Below the pieces are notes generated by a model. That model saw only the letters and a program-made list of their open reading frames with translations. It was not told the DNA's origin and made no database searches. From Desulfovibrionaceae bacterium (GTDB lineage Bacteria; Desulfobacterota; Desulfovibrionia; Desulfovibrionales; Desulfovibrionaceae): a stretch of 64,000 nucleotides of DNA. The position numbers were made by a program, and so were the translations under genes. The stretch spans positions 1 to 64,000 of the forward strand of contig WSYE01000001.1 of the NCBI GenBank assembly GCA_009773665.1. Direction: 5' to 3'. Shown here in pieces: positions 44,633 through 53,316 of this stretch (within the stretch, counting starts at the first letter, position 1; the number at the start of each line of letters is the position of its first letter).

Positions 44633-45451
44633 ATGCTCCAGTTCCATGTGGATGAGACGTTGTGTGTCCGGTGCGGCGACTGCGCGGCCGATTGTCCGGC
44701 GGGCATCATCGTCCTGAACGATCTTCCTGAAATTCCCGACGAGGAGCGGTGCTACCGTTGCCTGCACTGCTACGCGGTCTGCCCCACGGGGGCGTTGTCG
44801 ATCCTGGGGAACGATCCGGCCCAGGCCGAAACCGAGGTGCCGGAGCTGCCCTCTCCCGCGCAGATGGGCAACCTGATCCGGTGGCGCAGGTCCGTGAGGA
44901 GTTACCAGGACGAAAACCTGCCCCCTGAGCTGATCGATGAACTCCTGGATACGGCTTGCCACGCGCCCACCGGGGTGAACGCCCGGGACGTGCTGTTCAC
45001 GGTGGTCAGGAGCAAGGAATTCATGGCCTCCTTTAGCCGGGAGATCATGGCCCGCCTCTCGGAACTGGAGGAGTCTGGAAAGCTGCCGGGCGGCCTTGCC
45101 GGGCAATATCTCGCTTTTGTAGTCAGCGCCTGGAGGACTCAGGAGCGCGACGTCATCCTGCGGGGCGCGCCGCACCTGCTGGTGACCAGCGCCCCAAAGG
45201 GGGCACCGTGTCCCGTCCAGGACACCCACGTCGCTCTGGCCACCTTCGAGCTCCTGGCGAGTTCGCACGGGCTGGGCACGCTGTGGGATGGCCTGCTCAT
45301 GATGGCGCTGTCGGTCTGCCCGGACCTGGTGGAGCGGCTCGGCATCCCGGCGGACCACACCATTGGGTACGCCATGCTGTTCGGGAAGCCGGCGGTTCAA
45401 TACCACCGTCCGGCCAGACGCGGCCCTGCCAAGGTGAACATGCTGGGCTGA
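44633..45451 (+). CDS. Nitroreductase with N-terminal ferredoxin domain
   Basis: This 272-residue fusion has two [4Fe-4S] cluster motifs in residues 10-58 (CVRCGDCAADCPAG and CYRCLHCYAVCPTGA). They are followed by an FMN-dependent nitroreductase domain with RRSVRSYQDENLPPELIDE, ACHAPTGVNARDV and GLGTLWDGLLMM. Such proteins are common in anaerobes and transfer electrons from a low-potential donor to an unknown acceptor. The start has AGAGAGGAAAACG upstream. It is followed by a terminator that resembles that of the flagellin gene. Confidence 0.93.
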   Translation: MLQFHVDETLCVRCGDCAADCPAGIIVLNDLPEIPDEERCYRCLHCYAVCPTGALSILGNDPAQAETEVPELPSPAQMGNLIRWRRSVRSYQDENLPPELIDELLDTACHAPTGVNARDVLFTVVRSKEFMASFSREIMARLSELEESGKLPGGLAGQYLAFVVSAWRTQERDVILRGAPHLLVTSAPKGAPCPVQDTHVALATFELLASSHGLGTLWDGLLMMALSVCPDLVERLGIPADHTIGYAMLFGKPAVQYHRPARRGPAKVNMLG

Positions 45452-45493
45452 GGTCGAACCCGCCGGGGTGATGCAACGCGATCCGCATCGAGT

Positions 45494-45530
45494 GGGGATC
45501 AGGCCGAAAAGTTCGGTCTGGTCCCCTTTT
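45494..45530 (+). terminator. Terminator after the nitroreductase gene
   Basis: A 15-bp stem with two G-T pairs (GGGGATCAGGCCGAA with TTCGGTCTGGTCCCC) is followed by TTTT. Flanking sequence from 45462 to 45545 is visibly related to 46558-46643 after the flagellin gene. Confidence 0.9.
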
Positions 45531-45555
45531 CGTGCGTGATTATCCCGCGCGTTCC

Positions 45556-45582
45556 TAAAGTTATCCTTTCGTCTTCCGATAA
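45556..45582 (+). promoter_or_regulatory. Sigma-28 (FliA) promoter of the flagellin gene
   Basis: TAAA, a spacer of exactly 15 bp, then TCCGATAA matches the sigma-28 consensus TAAA-N15-GCCGATAA at 11 of 12 defined positions. It ends 80 bp before the flagellin ATG. Confidence 0.9.
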
Positions 45583-45662
45583 GTAGTCAGAATAGGCGAA
45601 ATTTTCGGATGTCCCCGGCCCGACATCTTGCCCCGGCGGTTCCTGCCGGCGGAGGAACTACA

Positions 45663-46550
45663 ATGGCACTCTCAATCAATAGCAACGGTCTGGCATCGAT
45701 AAGCGCGTACTACCTTGGCCAGGCCTACGACAGCCTGGAGGTCTCCACGCGCAGGCTCTCCTCCGGCCTGCGGATCAACGGGGCGAGCGACGATCCGGCT
45801 GGGTTGGCGGTCCGTGAGATGATGCGGGCGGAAATCGCCTCGCTGAATCAGGGCGTGCGCAACGCCAACGATGCCATCTCGTTGCTTCAGACCGCAGACG
45901 GGGCTTTGAGCGTCATAGATGAAAAGCTCATCCGCATGAAAGAACTCTCCACCCAGGCCTCGACGGGTACGTACACGTCGGACCAGCGTCTGATCCTTGA
46001 TTCGGAATACCAGGCTATGGCAAAGGAAATTACCAGGATCGCCAACGCCACGGACTTCAACGGCTTATATCTTTTGAACGGAAATCTTTCGAGCTCGACG
46101 CACAGCGGGACCGCGTTGACTTCAACCGGAAAGATGAAGGTTCACTTCGGCTCAAAGAACAATTCGGACGCGGATTACTACTACATTCAAATAAGCCGCT
46201 CCACAGCCTCTGCGTTCGGGGTGGGCGACACGGCGACCACCACCAACGGAAAGTCGATCTCCACGCAGTCGCTGGCGCAGAGTGCCCTGGCCCAGATCGA
46301 CAAGGCCATCGTGTCCAAGGACACAATCCGGGCCAACCTCGGAGCCCTTCAGAACCGCTTGCAGAACACAGTGCAGGCTTTGCAACTCCAGTCCGAGAAC
46401 CTCACGTTGGCCGAAGCGCAAATTTCCGATGTGGACCTCGCCACGGAAATGGCCAACTACGTCCGGGGGCAGATACTGAGCCAGTCCGCGACGGCCATGC
46501 TCTCCCAGGCGAACACGCTGCCCCAGCTGGCCCTGGCGCTTCTGCGCTGA
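45663..46550 (+). CDS. fliC: Flagellin
   Basis: This 295-residue filament subunit has the conserved N-terminal region (LSINSNGLASISAYYLGQAY, STRRLSSGLRINGASDDPAG) and C-terminal region (QISDVDLATEMANYVRGQIL, ending LPQLALALLR). The central hypervariable domain is short, so this is a small flagellin. GGAGG lies 9 bases upstream of the ATG at 45663; an in-frame extension to 45609 has no site. It is driven by a sigma-28 promoter. No other flagellar genes are adjacent, so it is an isolated, possibly additional, flagellin gene. Confidence 0.96.
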   Translation: MALSINSNGLASISAYYLGQAYDSLEVSTRRLSSGLRINGASDDPAGLAVREMMRAEIASLNQGVRNANDAISLLQTADGALSVIDEKLIRMKELSTQASTGTYTSDQRLILDSEYQAMAKEITRIANATDFNGLYLLNGNLSSSTHSGTALTSTGKMKVHFGSKNNSDADYYYIQISRSTASAFGVGDTATTTNGKSISTQSLAQSALAQIDKAIVSKDTIRANLGALQNRLQNTVQALQLQSENLTLAEAQISDVDLATEMANYVRGQILSQSATAMLSQANTLPQLALALLR

Positions 46551-46593
46551 GGCGGCCTGCCGGGGGAGTGGCGCAACGCGCGATGCGCATCGA

Positions 46594-46628
46594 GGGGACC
46601 AGGGAGCACGAGCGCCCTGGTCCCCTTT
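46594..46628 (+). terminator. Terminator of the flagellin gene
   Basis: GGGGACCAGGG and CCCTGGTCCCC form a perfect 11-bp stem followed by TTT. The surrounding sequence is homologous to the terminator region at 45462-45545. Confidence 0.88.
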
Positions 46629-46785
46629 CCCGTGCGCGTATCCAACGGGTCCTGACGTTGCCCGTATGCCTTCCAGATACGATGTCTGAACAGGCGCGGC
46701 ATCCGGGGAGTAGCGGCCCCGGCATGCTTGCTTCAGCGGTTCAGGGCATGCCGCTACAGTACGGGAACCTCCACCGGGCCGGGTT

Positions 46786-47343
46786 TCAGGAGCAGGCGCA
46801 GCACGCCTCACCAGCAGCCCTGGCCAGTGTAGGTTCCCCGAGCTTGGCGGCCATCTGCTCGGCCACGTCCAGGGCAAGCCTCATGATCTCCACTTCGGGC
46901 ATTTCGTCCACGCTGAAGAGCTCCCGGTCGAACTCGATGAGGGAATCCGTGATGACCACGTCGGGCTCAAGCCCTTCCAGCACTCCCTGCATCATGCGTG
47001 TGGCGCACTTCAGGAAGCACCCTTCCATGGCGATGACCTGGGGAGCGTTGCGGACCAGGTTGCGCTGGCCGGTGTCTTTGGTGAACGCCCCTCCGAGGCA
47101 GACCCGCACCGTTTTGTCCCTGAGCAGCGAATGGCAGAGGATGTTGGACGCCTGACGCGCGATCTCGCCCCGCAGGCAGGAACCCTCGCAGCACATGATG
47201 GCCACGGGTTTGACCGACTCGCGGGCGGAATAATCCTCACAGAGTTGGCAGACTCCGACCGGTTTGCGGATGTATATGGTTTCGAATTCCTTTTCGCGCA
47301 CAGCCGGGTTTTCAGGGACGGTCGTGTTTCCAGAACAGCTCAT
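46786..47343 (-). CDS. Putative zinc-binding DGC-domain protein
   Basis: The 185-residue protein starts at ATG 47343, with GGAGG 7 bases upstream; the open frame extends to 47502 but is non-homologous there. Cysteine clusters CQLCEDY, MCCEGSCLRGEIARQ, VCLGGAFTKDTG and MEGCFLKCATRMM match the DGC family (PF08859), small cysteine-rich proteins thought to bind zinc. A Cys-rich end (GEACCACS) adds more ligands. It is divergent from an ECF sigma gene with a palindrome between them. The function is unknown. Confidence 0.8.
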   Translation of the reverse strand: MSCSGNTTVPENPAVREKEFETIYIRKPVGVCQLCEDYSARESVKPVAIMCCEGSCLRGEIARQASNILCHSLLRDKTVRVCLGGAFTKDTGQRNLVRNAPQVIAMEGCFLKCATRMMQGVLEGLEPDVVITDSLIEFDRELFSVDEMPEVEIMRLALDVAEQMAAKLGEPTLARAAGEACCACS

Positions 47344-47409
47344 GGCAAAACCTCCAAAATTGATTTTGCCCCTTAAGACGTGCGCCGCCGTCGAAAGATA
47401 CACCCTGGC

Positions 47410-47422
47410 GCGAATTATTCGC
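47410..47422. promoter_or_regulatory. Palindrome between divergent DGC and sigma genes
   Basis: GCGAAT-T-ATTCGC is a perfect 6-bp inverted repeat in the 146-bp divergent region. Its position suits an operator acting on both genes; the binding protein is not identified. Confidence 0.45.
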
Positions 47423-47489
47423 ACAACCTGAACTGCTTGCCCGATGAGTTGGGCACTGGTAGGGACCGAAATCGCCAGGAGGAATGAAC

Positions 47490-48068
47490 ATGTCTGAACC
47501 AATAGATTTTCAGACCCTGCACGGCCGCTACAGGCCAGGCATCCTGCGCTTTCTGCGTCGCATGGTTGGGGAGGCGGATGCCGAGGACATGACGCAGCTG
47601 GTGTTCGAACGGGCCAACCGTTCCCTCAAGGAATTCAGGGGCGACTCCTCGGTGGCGACATGGCTGTACCGCATTGCGACGAACGTGGCGGTCGATCTGC
47701 TGCGCAGCCCCGCTTTTCGCCGCCGGGACACATCGCTTGAGGAAGTCGGCGAACCCGACGCATCGACGCTCGCTGAACGCCCCTCCAACAGCGAGCACCA
47801 AGCCATCAGAAACGAAATGAACGCCTGCATCCGGGAAGTGGTCGAGGGGCTTCCTGCCAACTACCGAGCGGTCCTGATCCTGTCGGACCTTGAAGGGTTT
47901 ACGCCCGCTGAAGTCGCCGCCCGGCTGGGGCTCAGCCTCGAGGCGGCCAAGATTCGCCTGCACCGGGCCAGGGGACGCCTGCGCCTGGCCCTTGAGCAGG
48001 CGTGCCAGTTCTACCGCGACGATCTTGGACAACTGTCCTGCGACCGCAAGCAGGGAAGCGTCCTCTAG
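47490..48068 (+). CDS. ECF-type RNA polymerase sigma factor
   Basis: The 192-residue protein has sigma region 2 (DAEDMTQLVFERANRSL with TWLYRIATNVAVDLLR) and region 4 (LPANYRAVLILSDLEGFTPA and AAKIRLHRARGRLRLAL), and lacks regions 1 and 3. ATG 47490 has AGGAGG 7 bases upstream. No anti-sigma gene is recognisable next to it. The cysteine-rich CMD protein downstream or the divergent DGC protein could report a redox or metal signal, but that is speculative. Confidence 0.9.
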   Translation: MSEPIDFQTLHGRYRPGILRFLRRMVGEADAEDMTQLVFERANRSLKEFRGDSSVATWLYRIATNVAVDLLRSPAFRRRDTSLEEVGEPDASTLAERPSNSEHQAIRNEMNACIREVVEGLPANYRAVLILSDLEGFTPAEVAARLGLSLEAAKIRLHRARGRLRLALEQACQFYRDDLGQLSCDRKQGSVL

Positions 48069-48331
48069 CGTCGCGTCCGCTGGATTCGTGTTTCCGGGCG
48101 CGCGCCGCTGGAGACGCTGCCCTGGAGGCCCTGTTCTTGTGTTGAGCAAGGCCGCATGCCCCTTGCCAAGAATGAGCCGCATGTCCCCCCCGTCCGGGCC
48201 GTCCCGGCGCAGGCGCGGTCAGCCCCCCTGTCAGGTCCCTGCCGCTGAGGCTTACGTGCCTCTTCACCGCCAAGTGTACCTTTTCACCCGCCGCTCTCGT
48301 CCATGCTTCCAAACACCATTGGAGGTACACG

Positions 48332-48619
48332 ATGTCCGCTCTCAATTCTCAGGAAACGCTCGTTCTCATCGGCGCGGCCATGGCCGCCGGATGCAGGCCA
48401 TGCCTTGATGTCGCCCTGGGCCGCTGCCTCGAACTGGGCATAGACCCGCGCGAGGTCGCCCGCGCCCGCGAAATCGGCTGCATGGCGGCGAACCGCGCCA
48501 GGGCTGACATGGACGAACACTCCCGGGCCTCATTCGGGGATTTTGTCCCCGGGGCCAGTGAAAACACCCTCACAACGACGTGTTCCTGCGGCTCCGGTCC
48601 TTCCTGCCCGGGGGCGTAG
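48332..48619 (+). CDS. AhpD/CMD-like small cysteine-rich protein
   Basis: The 95-residue protein matches the carboxymuconolactone decarboxylase/AhpD fold core: IGAAMAAGCRPCLDVALGRC with a CxxC pair, then LGIDPREVARAREIGCMAA. AhpD-type CxxC proteins act in thiol redox reactions. A cysteine-rich tail (TTTCSCGSGPSCPG) is unusual for the family and may bind metal. It lies 263 bp after the sigma factor and 33 bp before the ProC-like gene. Confidence 0.78.
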   Translation: MSALNSQETLVLIGAAMAAGCRPCLDVALGRCLELGIDPREVARAREIGCMAANRARADMDEHSRASFGDFVPGASENTLTTTCSCGSGPSCPGA

Positions 48620-48652
48620 GCGCACATGGACCGAACGGATAGGAGGAACGCC

Positions 48653-49432
48653 ATGGACGCACAGGATATCGGATTCATCGGGGGCGGCCGGATAACCGCG
48701 ATACTGCTGGAGGCGATGGTCCGCCGTGGAATGGTGCTGGACGGGCTCTGTGTCAGTGATCCGAGCGAGGCCGTGCGCGAGGGGCTCTCGAAACGATTTC
48801 CGTCCATAGTCGTTTGCGATGACAACCGGAGACCGGCGAGCCGGGCCATCGTCTTCGCCGCGCTGCATCCGCCCCTGTTCAAGGAGGTACTCCCCAGCCT
48901 GGGTGCGGCCTTGAAGGAGCAGTCCGTCCTCGTGTCCCTCGCTCCGGTGCTCAGGTTCGCCAAGCTGAGCGAGCTTGCGGGCGGTCACCAGCGGATCGTG
49001 CGCATGATCCCCAACGCGCCCTCCCTGATGAACCAGGGCTACAACCCAGTCGCTTTCGCGCCGGGGGTTCCCGGGGACCAGCGGGAAGCGCTCGAGGGGT
49101 TGTTCGACGTCTTTGGGGAGCACCCGGAAGTGGACGAGGCAAAGCTTGAAGCCTACGCAATACTGACCGCCATGGGGCCGACGTACCTCTGGTTCCAGTG
49201 GCAGAAGCTGCGGGAACTTGGCGAAAGCTTCGGGCTGTCCACGCACGAGGTCGATAGCGGCCTGGAGGCAATGATCGCCGGAAGTGCGAAGCTCCTGTTT
49301 CAGTCCGGGATGTCGTTTGATGAGGTGGAGGACACGGTTCCGGTGAAGCCGCTTGCGGATGTCTCCGGCCAGATCGAGGAGATCTACTCGACCAAGCTGA
49401 CGGCCTTGTACGAGAGGCTCAAGGGCCGTTGA
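48653..49432 (+). CDS. ProC-like NAD(P)-dependent reductase
   Basis: The 259-residue protein has an N-terminal Rossmann motif, IGFIGGGRITAILLEAMVRRG. SLAPVLRFAKLSEL and RIVRMIPNAPSLMNQGY follow the layout of pyrroline-5-carboxylate reductase. The C-terminal dimerisation domain diverges from true ProC and lacks the usual PGGTT motif, so a different substrate is likely. ATG 48653 has AGGAGG 6 bases upstream; the frame opens at 48626. It is probably co-transcribed with the CMD-like gene. Confidence 0.82.
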   Translation: MDAQDIGFIGGGRITAILLEAMVRRGMVLDGLCVSDPSEAVREGLSKRFPSIVVCDDNRRPASRAIVFAALHPPLFKEVLPSLGAALKEQSVLVSLAPVLRFAKLSELAGGHQRIVRMIPNAPSLMNQGYNPVAFAPGVPGDQREALEGLFDVFGEHPEVDEAKLEAYAILTAMGPTYLWFQWQKLRELGESFGLSTHEVDSGLEAMIAGSAKLLFQSGMSFDEVEDTVPVKPLADVSGQIEEIYSTKLTALYERLKGR

Positions 49433-49442
49433 GCACGTGGTC

Positions 49443-49472
49443 GCCCTGGACCGGTTCATCCCGGTTCAGGGC
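49443..49472. terminator. Hairpin between convergent genes
   Basis: GCCCTGGACCGG and CCGGTTCAGGGC pair over 12 bp with one G-T pair, 10 bp after the ProC-like gene. There is no T-tract, so termination strength is uncertain. Confidence 0.45.
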
Positions 49473-49535
49473 GGTTTGGCCAAGAGGTGGCGAGAAATCA
49501 GGAAGCGGGAAAGGCGTTCCGTCCGCCAGGTTCTC

Positions 49536-52298
49536 CTACTGCACGCAGATCACGCGCTCGGCCGGGATATCGGAAATGTACCAGCTGACCTGGGCGAAGG
49601 TGCTGGGCTGATAGCGCACGATGGCGTCGCAGCGCGCGAGAAGATACATTTCCACGGCTGCGTCCAGGGCCTTCTCGTAGTTGGTCATGCCCGCCACCCG
49701 ATGGCTGTGCAGGTGCTTTCCGTTGTCGGGATAGCGCTTGGGCATGGTGACAAGATCATCCCCGAACTGCCTGGCCAGCGTCCGTTCAACACTCTGGTTG
49801 TCGGTGGCCAGGAAGATGCGCGCGCCCATATTCTGTTTGAGCGCGTGAACGTTGCGCAGCGTCTCCTCCAGGGGCATGCGCATGTCCGTGTGCCGGATGT
49901 GGACGCCGATCATGGGGTCGGAAAAGTGCTTGGCGGCGAATTCGTCTACCTGGTCGGACACCGCAGGCCTGGGGAGAATGTGCTGTTTCATCACTTGCCC
50001 GCAGACGCCGTCCGCCGTGAGGTTTGAAAACTGCGGCAGATGCTTGCGGATGTGGCCAAGTGCGGCCTGCATGGGGTCCAGGTTGAAGGACCAGAAGGCC
50101 GCCACGGTCTGCGGATATCGTCTGGAGAGCTCGATGCGCGTGGCGTCCATCACCTGGGGGTCCATGTGGTTGATTCCCAGTTGTTCGACGAGTGAGCTCT
50201 TCGTAAGCTCTTCGCCCCAAAACTCGGGGTACACGTCTCGCGCGTGCGGCAGCCGGTAGGTGAAGGGCACGCCACGAATCTTGAAAAGTTTGGGGAAGAC
50301 GTTCTCGCCCCGGTCGGAATACATGAAGTCAGACCAATCCACGTAGAGCTGCCTGCCGGTCATCAGGCAGTAGGGCACTGCGCACATGAGGCCCAGAAGC
50401 CGGTTGCCCATGCCGCCGGTTGGCTTCACCACCAGGAGGCGCTGGCCGTGCGGATCGGAGGCTGGGGCAGGGGATTTGGGAGCACGGGGCTGCCCCTTGG
50501 ACGACGACAGCCTTGCGGCGCCCCGGACAGGCCTCAGCCTGCGCTTTCGGTTGGCCAGTGCGGCAGGCGGCTCGGGCACTCCGGGTTTTCGCAGCACGAT
50601 GAGTGATGTATCCGGTTCCACTGCCGGGGCAAGTCCCTTGTCCTTGGCTAACCTCACGGCAAGGGCGCAGCTGGCCCGCTTATCCGAGGGGATGACCGCC
50701 AGAACCCCGCCGGGGGCGATCTTTCCAAGCCAGGTCGAAAGGGTCTGCGTGAGCATATCCGCCGGTTTTCCGGCCAGCACGGCCAGGTGGACGCACCCGT
50801 CGCGAAAGGCCTCTGGCCCGTCCTCCACGGTCCTGACAAGATCCTGAACACGAGCCTGGCGGATGTTGGACCTGCAGCCCGCAAGAGACGCGCCAGCCGT
50901 GGCTGCGTCTTCCTCCCAGTCCTCCACGCCGTACACGATGGAAGAGAAGTTTCCGGAAGTGACGAGCCCATTGGCCAGGGCGATGGCCAGCACGCCCGAG
51001 GGAGCGCCGGAGCAGGCGACGGTCCCGTTTTCCGGCACGTCCCTGACCAGTTCGCATAGGCGTGTAAGCTCTTGCAGGCTTACGGGCGAGGGCACGCCGC
51101 CCACAAGGCGTTCTGCCGGGCTGCGAAGGCCGTCGGGGCCGGGCGGGGTGATGGCCTCTTGCGGCATGGCGTTCAGCCAGAGTCTGCGCTCGTCAGCGAT
51201 CATGTTTGCGTAGTGTCCGGGCGGCGTGATGATGCGTAAGGAGGCGTCTCCGGCCAGCGGACCCGGCCCGTCCAGATAGCGCGGCTGGCCCTGCATCTTC
51301 GTCTCCGGCAAATGCCTGCGCATGTATTCAAGGCAGACGTCCGACTGATCCTCGGGGCGGAAATGCCGCTCCCACACCTGACGTGCCCTGCGGCACATGG
51401 CCATGAGCTCTTCCTTGCCGCGTCTGACCAGCCACATGCGAAGAATCTGTCCGGCCTGGCTCACCTCGGACTCGGGGATGAACAGGCAGAATTGCGAGTA
51501 GTCGATGTCCTTCCCGAAGGGGGGGACGTAAGCGTCCGAGACGTGTACCGGTATGCGCCCCATGCACATTGTTTCGTAGAAGCGGATGCTGGAGGAGCCG
51601 TTGCCCCTGGGGCACAGGCTGGTCCAGGAGCGGCGCAGCGCGCTTACGAACCTGTCCCCCAGCGCCTTCTTTTTGACGGTGTCCTCCATGTGCAGGTAGG
51701 AGGCAGACTTGGAGGCCCAGTCGCCGGTGCTTGGATGCTGGATCAATGCGCGCAGTCCCGGCTCGCTGGAAACGCTCTGGATCAGGTCGTAGCGCACCGT
51801 GCCGGACAGTGCGCCCACGAAGTTGGTGTCCAGATCGATGGCGTCGAAATCGAAATCCGGGGCGTTTCGTAAAACGTGTCCGCCCGGAGGGTAGGGCAAG
51901 GTGGCCTGGAACGGGTCGTCCACATTGAACCGGTCCGGGGTGGTGGTGAGTATCAGGCCTTCCGTGAACAGGGGATCGCCCAGGTCCTGGCAGTGGAAGA
52001 AGACGTGCTTTCGCTCATATTGCAGGAAGTACGGCAATTGCCGGATGAAATAATGGACCGACATGGCCCTCATGACGTTGATGAACACGTCCAGCACGTA
52101 TGGGAAGACGATGTAGTCCGCCTCCTCGGGCGAGGCCGCGCGCACGAACCGCCCTCGAACGCAGTCGCCGTGCTCGCCCAGGTCCTGGAGCAGCGGGATG
52201 AGGACTGGATTGACGCCTGCTTCGCCAAGCCTCGCCGGAATCTGGAAGTGTTCGCCTTCGCGGTAGAGGAAGAGTTTCAGCGGCACGGTATCTTGCAT
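49536..52298 (-). CDS. Three-part glycosyltransferase: exostosin-like, methyltransferase-like, fucosyltransferase-like
   Basis: The 920-residue cytoplasmic protein starts at ATG 52298, with GGAGAC 10 bases upstream. Residues about 10-345 resemble exostosin-family GT47 enzymes (SSIRFYETMCMGRIPVHVSD, IDYSQFCLFIPESEVSQAG). Residues about 390-580 look like a degenerate class I methyltransferase (ENGTVACSGAPSGVLAIALA). After a basic Pro/Ser/Lys linker (about 585-625), the C-terminal third resembles NodZ/GT23-type fucosyltransferases (KPTGGMGNRLLGLMCAVPYC, MIGVHIRHTDMRMPLEE). It is encoded 72 bp after a DUF268 gene. The acceptor may be a cell-surface glycan or, given a flagellin gene 3 kb away, a flagellin; neither is shown. 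Confidence 0.78.
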   Translation of the reverse strand: MQDTVPLKLFLYREGEHFQIPARLGEAGVNPVLIPLLQDLGEHGDCVRGRFVRAASPEEADYIVFPYVLDVFINVMRAMSVHYFIRQLPYFLQYERKHVFFHCQDLGDPLFTEGLILTTTPDRFNVDDPFQATLPYPPGGHVLRNAPDFDFDAIDLDTNFVGALSGTVRYDLIQSVSSEPGLRALIQHPSTGDWASKSASYLHMEDTVKKKALGDRFVSALRRSWTSLCPRGNGSSSIRFYETMCMGRIPVHVSDAYVPPFGKDIDYSQFCLFIPESEVSQAGQILRMWLVRRGKEELMAMCRRARQVWERHFRPEDQSDVCLEYMRRHLPETKMQGQPRYLDGPGPLAGDASLRIITPPGHYANMIADERRLWLNAMPQEAITPPGPDGLRSPAERLVGGVPSPVSLQELTRLCELVRDVPENGTVACSGAPSGVLAIALANGLVTSGNFSSIVYGVEDWEEDAATAGASLAGCRSNIRQARVQDLVRTVEDGPEAFRDGCVHLAVLAGKPADMLTQTLSTWLGKIAPGGVLAVIPSDKRASCALAVRLAKDKGLAPAVEPDTSLIVLRKPGVPEPPAALANRKRRLRPVRGAARLSSSKGQPRAPKSPAPASDPHGQRLLVVKPTGGMGNRLLGLMCAVPYCLMTGRQLYVDWSDFMYSDRGENVFPKLFKIRGVPFTYRLPHARDVYPEFWGEELTKSSLVEQLGINHMDPQVMDATRIELSRRYPQTVAAFWSFNLDPMQAALGHIRKHLPQFSNLTADGVCGQVMKQHILPRPAVSDQVDEFAAKHFSDPMIGVHIRHTDMRMPLEETLRNVHALKQNMGARIFLATDNQSVERTLARQFGDDLVTMPKRYPDNGKHLHSHRVAGMTNYEKALDAAVEMYLLARCDAIVRYQPSTFAQVSWYISDIPAERVICVQ

Positions 52299-52370
52299 GC
52301 TTGGAGGTCTCCGGCATTCTGCACCCCGAGGGGATGCTCGCAGCGTCATCAGGCGCATGCGCCTGATGGT

Positions 52371-53093
52371 CTAGTCGTTCTTCAGCACAAACACCGGCTG
52401 CACGCCGCTTCTGCCGGGCGTGAGCAGTTGCCTTGGGTCGAAGCCGAAGCTGGCCAGGGTTGTATATCCGTTCAGTAGCATGGACAGCCGGGCCAGGCCG
52501 TAAACCCGGTGGGCGTTCCAGGTGATGGCGTCCTTGCCCAGGGGCACGGCCAGAAACAGCAGGCCGCCCGGACGGAGGATGGACTTGGCCGTGCGCATGG
52601 CCTTCAGGTCTCCGTCGGGATCGAGCGGGTCACCGTAGCGGCCAAGCCCGTCATGCTCGAAGGAGGATATGGAGAGCCCGACGTCGAAGGGGTCAGGGTT
52701 GCTGGCGTATTCGTCGTAGGTGACCATGCGCACGCGCGGATGTTCCGAGACGATGGGGCCGTATTCGAAGATCACCACTTCCCTGGCCCCGTGCATCAGG
52801 CAGACGGATTCGTACCAGGGCTGCGCCGATCCGAAGACCGCCACGCGCTTGCCCGTCAGGGGGAACAGGGTCAGGGCCTGATAGAGCCAAAAATCCGTCT
52901 CACCGTAGTAGTGGGTTTCCCCCCGGCGGGCTCTTTCCATGAGCTCGGAGAAGGTCCGCAGGTCATAGACCCTGGGCTCCCCGGAGGCGTAGCTGTCGTT
53001 GAAATACCAGTCGTACACGTCGGCCAGGCCGTTCATGGTGTAGCGCGCCGCCAGTTCCCGGGGCATGGTTGTCGGTGGGGCCGGTTCATTCAT
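52371..53093 (-). CDS. DUF268 protein, methyltransferase-like
   Basis: The 240-residue protein contains VAVFGSAQPWYESVCLMHGA, EVVIFEYGPIVSEHPRVRMV, VGLSISSFEHDGLGRYGDPL and PGGLLFLAVPLG. These are the conserved blocks of DUF268, a family with a SAM-methyltransferase-like layout often found in surface polysaccharide loci. ATG 53093 has AAGGAG 8 bases upstream. It precedes the glycosyltransferase fusion on the same strand, suggesting joint action in glycan synthesis. Confidence 0.82.
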   Translation of the reverse strand: MNEPAPPTTMPRELAARYTMNGLADVYDWYFNDSYASGEPRVYDLRTFSELMERARRGETHYYGETDFWLYQALTLFPLTGKRVAVFGSAQPWYESVCLMHGAREVVIFEYGPIVSEHPRVRMVTYDEYASNPDPFDVGLSISSFEHDGLGRYGDPLDPDGDLKAMRTAKSILRPGGLLFLAVPLGKDAITWNAHRVYGLARLSMLLNGYTTLASFGFDPRQLLTPGRSGVQPVFVLKND

Positions 53094-53263
53094 GCCGGGC
53101 TCCTTACGCAAGAGATGTGATTTACAAGCAAAGTTGATGCCGAAAGCGCAGGCAAGCGCTTTGTTTTCATGGACCTTCCTGGCGATGGCGTTGGGTGGCG
53201 TGCTGAGGCAGCGGGATAAGATCCGGCGTTAAGACAGGATGAATGCCTGGACTGTGATCGAAC

Positions 53264-53299
53264 AGAAAAAGGGGTTAGCTCAAATTGAGCCAACCCCTT
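53264..53299 (-). terminator. Terminator of the interrupted tRNA-Pro
   Basis: On the minus strand AAGGGGTTGGCTCAA pairs with TTGAGCTAACCCCTT (one mismatch), followed by TTTTTC. It sits 18 bp past the tRNA 3' end, as expected for a tRNA-Pro transcript, and marks the original chromosomal side of the junction. Confidence 0.82.
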
Positions 53300-53316
53300 G
53301 ATCTTTAGGCAAATTT

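Noticed and set aside
44109-44717. Plus-strand frames of 202 and 126 codons in the gap before the nitroreductase gene
   Set aside because: They have Arg/Gly-rich composition and no ribosome site or family, and they run into the nitroreductase gene in another frame.
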